Origin: an uncultured Clostridia bacterium
GTDB taxonomy: Bacteria > Bacillota > Clostridia > Peptostreptococcales > Anaerovoracaceae
Assembly: GCA_937915045.1 (NCBI GenBank)
Contig: CALDNM010000209.1
Coordinates: forward strand, 1-16,895
Length of the DNA: 16,895 bases
Direction of reading: 5' to 3'
A model generated the notes under the pieces. The model saw only the letters and a list, made by a program, of their open reading frames with translations. It was not told where the DNA came from and did not search any database. Positions within the stretch are counted from its first letter, which is position 1. Every line of letters begins with the position of its first letter. The translations under genes and the position numbers were made by a program. Shown in pieces: positions 13,386 through 16,895 of this stretch.

Positions 13386-13414
13386 TTGAAAACTAAAATG
13401 AAGTATAGTATTAT
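13386..13414 (+). promoter_or_regulatory. Promoter of the walJ operon
   Basis: TTGAAA (13386-13391), 17-nt spacer, TATTAT (13409-13414). The start is near 13421, about 26 nt before the walJ ATG. Confidence 0.7.
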
Positions 13415-13446
13415 AAAGCCATGTTTATAAGTATAGGGGATCCGGC

Positions 13447-14241
13447 ATGAGTCTGAGTTTTTGCTCTTTCTCCAGCGGGAGCAGCGGAAATTGTTATCTG
13501 GTACAAAGCGACCGTTCCGCTCTTCTGGTAGATGCCGGCATCAGCGGCAAAAAAATATTCGAGGGACTGGCCGAAACAGATACAGATCCGGAGAAGCTGC
13601 GGGGGATCGTGATAACTCACGAACACAGCGATCATATAAAGGGACTTCGTGTCACAGCGAAAAGATGTCCCGACGTATCGGTATATTCGAATCAGGGCAC
13701 CTGGAAAAAGCTAGAGGGATTAGTAGAAGAAGACCGACAAAAGGTATTCGACAGCGGCAGTATATTTGATATAGGCGACATAAGCGTAAAGTCGTTCAGG
13801 ATATCACACGATGCTGCGGAACCGGTGGGCTTCTCTTTTTATTGTGAAGACAAACAGATCAGTATCGTCACGGACACCGGGTTCGTGAGCGACGAGATCA
13901 TAGATGAGATAAGCGGGGCGGACATACTGTCGCTCGAAGCGAATCACGAGCCGCATGTACTCGAATCGGGAAGATATCCGTATTTCCTGAAGAGGCGTAT
14001 CATGGGAGATAAGGGACATCTTTCAAACGAAGCGGCGGCGGAGTGCATCATAAGGCTGGAGCAGCAGAAGCACAAGGACAGAAAGATCCTTCTGTCGCAT
14101 CTGAGCGGAAACAACAACACACCGGAGCTCGCGAAGCTGACGGTGACCAATATGCTCGAAGACGCGGGGCTCGCGGTAGGCGGATCGCTGAAGCTGGGAG
14201 TATTCTCGAGAAGCGGGCTGAGTCCGGTATTCGAGGTGTAG
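13447..14241 (+). CDS. walJ: MBL-fold metallohydrolase, WalJ/YycJ
   Basis: This is a 264-residue metallo-beta-lactamase-fold protein. The N-terminus FSSGSSGNCYLVQ (8-20) and LLVDAGISGKKI (26-37) are characteristic of YycJ/WalJ. Metal ligands include HEHSDH (58-63), H121 in RISHDAAEP, D143 in VTDTGF, and a C-terminal His in LLSHLSGNNNTPEL; GDKGHLSNEAA (187-197) is a family signature. In Bacilli the gene sits in the walRK operon, and the protein has been linked to cell-wall control and to 5' exonuclease activity in DNA repair. Here the two-component genes are absent, but rlmH follows 3 nt later, a neighbour relation also seen in Bacilli. The ATG at 13447 is preceded by AGGGGA with a 6-nt gap. 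It heads the operon ending in the ion transporter. Confidence 0.92.
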   Translation: MSLSFCSFSSGSSGNCYLVQSDRSALLVDAGISGKKIFEGLAETDTDPEKLRGIVITHEHSDHIKGLRVTAKRCPDVSVYSNQGTWKKLEGLVEEDRQKVFDSGSIFDIGDISVKSFRISHDAAEPVGFSFYCEDKQISIVTDTGFVSDEIIDEISGADILSLEANHEPHVLESGRYPYFLKRRIMGDKGHLSNEAAAECIIRLEQQKHKDRKILLSHLSGNNNTPELAKLTVTNMLEDAGLAVGGSLKLGVFSRSGLSPVFEV

Positions 14242-14244
14242 CTC

Positions 14245-14697
14245 ATGATGGATATAAAGATCGTATGTGTGGGCAGACTGAAGGAAAAGTACTGGACCGA
14301 CGCGTGCGGTGAATACGCGAAGAGGCTGAGGCCTTACTGCAGTCTCGAAATAGTCGAAGTGAAGGAAAGCCCTTCGGATGATATAGATGAAGAAGGGGAA
14401 AAATTACTGAAGAAGATAGATAAGGGAGATCATGTGATCACTCTTGAGATAAATGGGAAGCCTCTTTCCAGCGAAGAATTGTCGGAAAAGTTTGAAGATC
14501 TTGCGCTGGCGGGGACAAGCCGTGTGGCTTTCGTGATCGGCGGATCGAATGGTCTGTCGGGGGATGTGAGCGCGAGAGCGGATGAAAAGATTTCGTTTTC
14601 GAAGATGACGTTTCCTCATCAGCTCATGAGGGCGATACTGCTGGAGCAGGTGTACAGGAGTTTCAAGATCCTGAGGCATGAGCCTTATCACAAATAG
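14245..14697 (+). CDS. rlmH: 23S rRNA (pseudouridine-1915-N3)-methyltransferase RlmH
   Basis: RlmH methylates pseudouridine 1915 in helix 69 of 23S rRNA on assembled ribosomes, using S-adenosylmethionine. The 150-residue SPOUT protein has the expected length and motifs: IKIVCVGRLKEKYW (4-17), EYAKRLRPYC, DHVITLEINGKPLSSEE, FVIGGSNGLS (about 105-114) forming the cofactor knot, and the invariant C-terminus FPHQLMRAILLEQVYRS followed by HEPYHK. Two adjacent ATGs (14245 and 14248) could start it. The upstream ribosome site is weak (GAGG inside the end of walJ), suggesting translational coupling. Its stop TAG is part of TAGGAGG, which is also the ribosome site of the HD gene. Confidence 0.96.
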   Translation: MMDIKIVCVGRLKEKYWTDACGEYAKRLRPYCSLEIVEVKESPSDDIDEEGEKLLKKIDKGDHVITLEINGKPLSSEELSEKFEDLALAGTSRVAFVIGGSNGLSGDVSARADEKISFSKMTFPHQLMRAILLEQVYRSFKILRHEPYHK

Positions 14698-14707
14698 GAG
14701 GAAGCGG

Positions 14708-15187
14708 ATGAACAGAGTATTCGAGCTCCAGAGAGCGCTCCTCAGAGTCATAGATAAATACGCGGCGGAGATCCCGGATGAAAGAAGGGATCAGCCTGCT
14801 GACTGGGAAAGAGTACATATGGCAAGCGCCGGCAGGATGGGCTCGATCCTCGCGGAGAAGCGGGGAGAAGATCCGGAGATCGCGGCGTGCGCGTGTTCGG
14901 TGCATGATTTCGGAAGGATCCTTACGGGGAAGCAGCCGGGACACGCTGAGGCCGGATATGAGCCGGTCAGGGAGTTCCTGAGAGGACTCGGACTGTTTAC
15001 GGAAGATGAGATCGAAGAGATCGCGCTGGCCGTGAGACATCATTCAGAAAAAGCGGAGGTCGGGACGCCTCTGCAGGAGATCGTCAAAGATGCTGACATC
15101 TTGGACTTTTACCAATACGGGTATGAGTTTCAAAGACAAGAGCAAAAAGATAGATTAACTAAATTAATCAGAAAAGAGGAGAGCTAA
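14708..15187 (+). CDS. HD-domain phosphohydrolase-like protein
   Basis: This is a small 159-residue protein of the HD superfamily. Metal-binding positions are H37 (ERVHMASAG), H66-D67 (CSVHDFGRI), H79, H111-H112 (AVRHHSEKA) and D128/D130 (IVKDADILDFY), in the order expected for a metal-dependent phosphohydrolase acting on nucleotides or related phosphates. The substrate is not known. ATG 14708 is chosen over the upstream in-frame ATG 14678 because AGGAGG (14696-14701) is correctly placed before it and the longer form would overlap rlmH. It lies between rlmH and the ion transporter (6-nt gap to the latter), so it is in the same operon. The last 30 codons are noticeably more AT-rich than the rest. 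Confidence 0.85.
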   Translation: MNRVFELQRALLRVIDKYAAEIPDERRDQPADWERVHMASAGRMGSILAEKRGEDPEIAACACSVHDFGRILTGKQPGHAEAGYEPVREFLRGLGLFTEDEIEEIALAVRHHSEKAEVGTPLQEIVKDADILDFYQYGYEFQRQEQKDRLTKLIRKEES

Positions 15188-15193
15188 TTAGTT

Positions 15194-16681
15194 ATGTTTA
15201 AAAGTATGTTTCAGAAAAAGTACATTAAGTTGTTCTTTGCCGCTGCACTGATGATATTGTGCACCGGTCTTCTGGCACAGGCTGCTTCGCATCCGGAGGC
15301 GGGTACTGTAGATATAGGAAAGACACTTCCTATCTGGAGTATCATACCGTTTGTAGGCATGCTTCTGTCAATCGCCATCTTCCCGCTCGTAAAAGCGGAA
15401 TGGTGGGAAAAAAATCAGCTCTGGGTAGCAGTGTTCTGGTCACTGACATTCCTCGTTCCGTTCGCGATTTTTTACGGAGCGGGAGAGATGTGGTATCAGA
15501 CTCTCGAGATGGTACTGCTTGACTTTGTACCGTTCATAGGACTGCTGTTCGGACTGTTCGTAGTAGCTGGAGGCATAGTCGTAAAAGGTACTATTGTCGG
15601 AAAGCCTAAGACGAACATAATACTTCTGCTTATCGGTACAGCGCTCGCGAGCTGGGTAGGAACTACAGGCGCGGCTATGCTGATGATCAGACCGCTCATA
15701 AGAGCTAACGCGTGGAGAGAGAAAAAAGCGCATGTCATTATATTTTGTATATTCTTAGTAGCAAACATGGGCGGCTGCCTGACACCTGTCGGCGACCCTC
15801 CGCTCTTCATGGGATATTTGAGAAATGTACCGTTCTTCTGGACGATGCACCTCGCGCCTATACTTATTCTTAACGTCGCGATACTGATGGTAATATTCTT
15901 CATCATAGACAATAAGTATTACAAGAAGGATCTCGCGAACGGCAGGAGCCCTCAGGACATGCTCGGAAATGAACATGTTAAAGAGCCTATCAGGATCGAC
16001 GGAGCTCACAACTTCATCTTCCTGGTCATGATCGTATTCGCTGTACTGCTCCAGGGGCTCGTTACTAAGCTTCCTGCATTTATGAATCAGTCAACAGGAG
16101 TGCTCACAGGCATAAGAGTGTTCAAGGATATCGTCTTCCCGTGGAACAGCGTGCTCGAACTCGGCATCATATTGCTTGCCGCGTTCCTGTCGCTCAAGAC
16201 GACGAAGAAAGAATGGCACGAAGCGAACGATTTCAGTTATGCTCCTATCGCTGAGGTAGCGAAGCTGTTCATCGGTATATTCTTAACGATGATCCCGGCA
16301 CTCGCGCTTCTCAAGGCGAACGGCGCGGCGCTCGGACTCACACATCCTGCTCAGTACTTCTGGGCTGCAGGCGCGCTGTCATCGTTCCTCGATAACACAC
16401 CTACGTATCTTGTATTCCTGACTACTGCGGGATCTGTTGGATTTACCTCAGGTATCGTCACTAAGGTCGGTATTGTACAGGTTGCTGACCTGATGGCTAT
16501 ATCAGCCGGTGCTGTATTCATGGGAGCCAACACATATATCGGAAACGCGCCGAACTTCATGGTCAAATCCATAGCTGAAGAAAACGGTGTCAAGATGCCG
16601 TCATTCTTCGGATACATGGCATGGTCATGCGCGATACTGTTGCCGGTATTCGTGATCGATATGTTTATCTGGTTCTGGTAG
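15194..16681 (+). CDS. Sodium:proton antiporter / CitMHS_2-type ion transporter (NhaD-like)
   Basis: This is a 495-residue membrane protein of the ion-transporter superfamily. It has an N-terminal hydrophobic segment resembling a signal (ending LLAQAAS), then about 11-12 transmembrane helices. Family motifs occur in both halves: GTTGAAMLMIRPLIRAN, GGCLTPVGDPPLFMGYLRNVPFFW and, in the second half, LSSFLDNTPTYLVFLTTAGS and GANTYIGNAPNFMVKSIAEENGVKMPSFFGY. The paired hairpin motifs with Asp-Asn-Thr-Pro and Asn-Ala-Pro-Asn are typical of NhaD-, ArsB- and citrate-type carriers. Na+/H+ exchange is the usual annotation, but anion or carboxylate transport cannot be excluded. AGGAGAG (15177-15183) precedes the ATG by 10 nt. 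It is the last gene of the walJ operon, and an insertion-sequence end begins 42 nt after its stop. Confidence 0.85.
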   Translation: MFKSMFQKKYIKLFFAAALMILCTGLLAQAASHPEAGTVDIGKTLPIWSIIPFVGMLLSIAIFPLVKAEWWEKNQLWVAVFWSLTFLVPFAIFYGAGEMWYQTLEMVLLDFVPFIGLLFGLFVVAGGIVVKGTIVGKPKTNIILLLIGTALASWVGTTGAAMLMIRPLIRANAWREKKAHVIIFCIFLVANMGGCLTPVGDPPLFMGYLRNVPFFWTMHLAPILILNVAILMVIFFIIDNKYYKKDLANGRSPQDMLGNEHVKEPIRIDGAHNFIFLVMIVFAVLLQGLVTKLPAFMNQSTGVLTGIRVFKDIVFPWNSVLELGIILLAAFLSLKTTKKEWHEANDFSYAPIAEVAKLFIGIFLTMIPALALLKANGAALGLTHPAQYFWAAGALSSFLDNTPTYLVFLTTAGSVGFTSGIVTKVGIVQVADLMAISAGAVFMGANTYIGNAPNFMVKSIAEENGVKMPSFFGYMAWSCAILLPVFVIDMFIWFW

Positions 16682-16783
16682 ACCGGTTGTTAGATCGATA
16701 GTTAATCTATTCTATTCAAAAAGGCTCTATGTCAAATGTTGGGGTGGAGCCCATATCCAATAAAATAACATAAGTATTTTTTT

Positions 16784-16815
16784 CTGCGAGCGGCATCAGC
16801 TGCTCGCAGGTTTTT
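16784..16815 (+). terminator. Intrinsic terminator inside the insertion-sequence end
   Basis: CTGCGAGC (16784-16791) pairs perfectly with GCTCGCAG (16802-16809), followed by G and TTTTT (16811-16815). It faces rightward, so it would stop transcripts from the walJ operon before they run antisense into the transposase. Confidence 0.8.
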
Positions 16816-16843
16816 CTATTCTAATAGTATCATGTCGATGCTG

Positions 16844-16895
16844 CTATGCATTCATCGCCATTATGATACGGTTCCTGAATCTCTCAAAATTTCGC
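16844..16895 (-). CDS. C-terminal end of an ISL3-type transposase (partial)
   Basis: Reading leftward from the window edge, the last 17 codons before TAG (16844-16846) encode RNFERFRNRIIMAMNA. A segment of the form NFExFRNRI close to the stop codon is typical of the C-terminus of ISL3-family transposases, as far as I recall. The rest of the gene lies outside the window, so whether it is intact is unknown. Confidence 0.55.
   Translation of the reverse strand, partial: RNFERFRNRIIMAMNA

Larger units (their letters stand above)
16723..16895 (-). mobile_element. End of an ISL3-like insertion sequence, cut by the window
   Basis: The terminal repeat appears to start at 16723 with GGCTCTATGTCAAATG, a sequence I recall as typical of ISL3-family ends. 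The 3' end of a leftward-reading transposase frame lies inward of it. Only one end is visible, so the matching inverted repeat and the 8-bp target duplication expected for ISL3 cannot be checked; the candidate target bases are TTCAAAAA (16715-16722). GGCTCTA (16723-16729) can also pair with TGGAGCC (16745-16751). Confidence 0.55.

Overview
The window looks like a chromosomal segment of a mid-GC Clostridia-type member of the Bacillota. This rests on AGGAGG-type ribosome sites, frequent ATA and AGA codons, TTGACA/TATAAT promoters, a Sapep/PepV-type dipeptidase, an M29 aminopeptidase, and a WalJ-RlmH pair. A finer assignment is not supported. Apart from the extreme right edge there is no mobile DNA, phage or CRISPR.

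Layout: (1) 1-961, minus: the 5' part of a DAHP synthase gene behind a complete attenuator made of a promoter, a Tyr-rich 28-residue leader peptide, alternative RNA helices and an intrinsic terminator. (2) 970-1973, plus: a panE-like reductase, divergent from it. (3) 1987-7956: a peptide and amino-acid use cluster. A PepV-like dipeptidase (minus) lies divergent from a PAS/AAA+/HTH regulator (plus). Three helically phased TGACTT-type palindromes and a strong sigma-70-type promoter then precede an M29 aminopeptidase and a YjeM-like amino-acid permease, ending at a strong hairpin. (4) 7987-8693: an MntP manganese exporter (minus) that appears to start transcription at its own ATG, with a palindrome over its promoter. 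(5) 8694-11968, plus: a secreted L,D-transpeptidase, a stand-alone HisD-family dehydrogenase and a SanA/YdcF-type membrane protein. (6) 11965-13288, minus: an AlkD-like DNA glycosylase and RNase HI, in one operon. (7) 13447-16681, plus: walJ, rlmH, an HD-domain protein and a CitMHS_2/NhaD-like ion transporter. (8) 16723-16895: the end of an ISL3-like insertion sequence.

The two most interesting systems are regulatory. The aroF leader has the classic ribosome-mediated attenuation layout, but keyed mainly to tyrosine codons. The regulator-aminopeptidase region pairs a GAFTGA-less AAA+ regulator with three operator-like palindromes spaced by near-integral helical turns upstream of a sigma-70-type promoter. 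Both are read directly from the sequence. No folding, database search or expression data were available.
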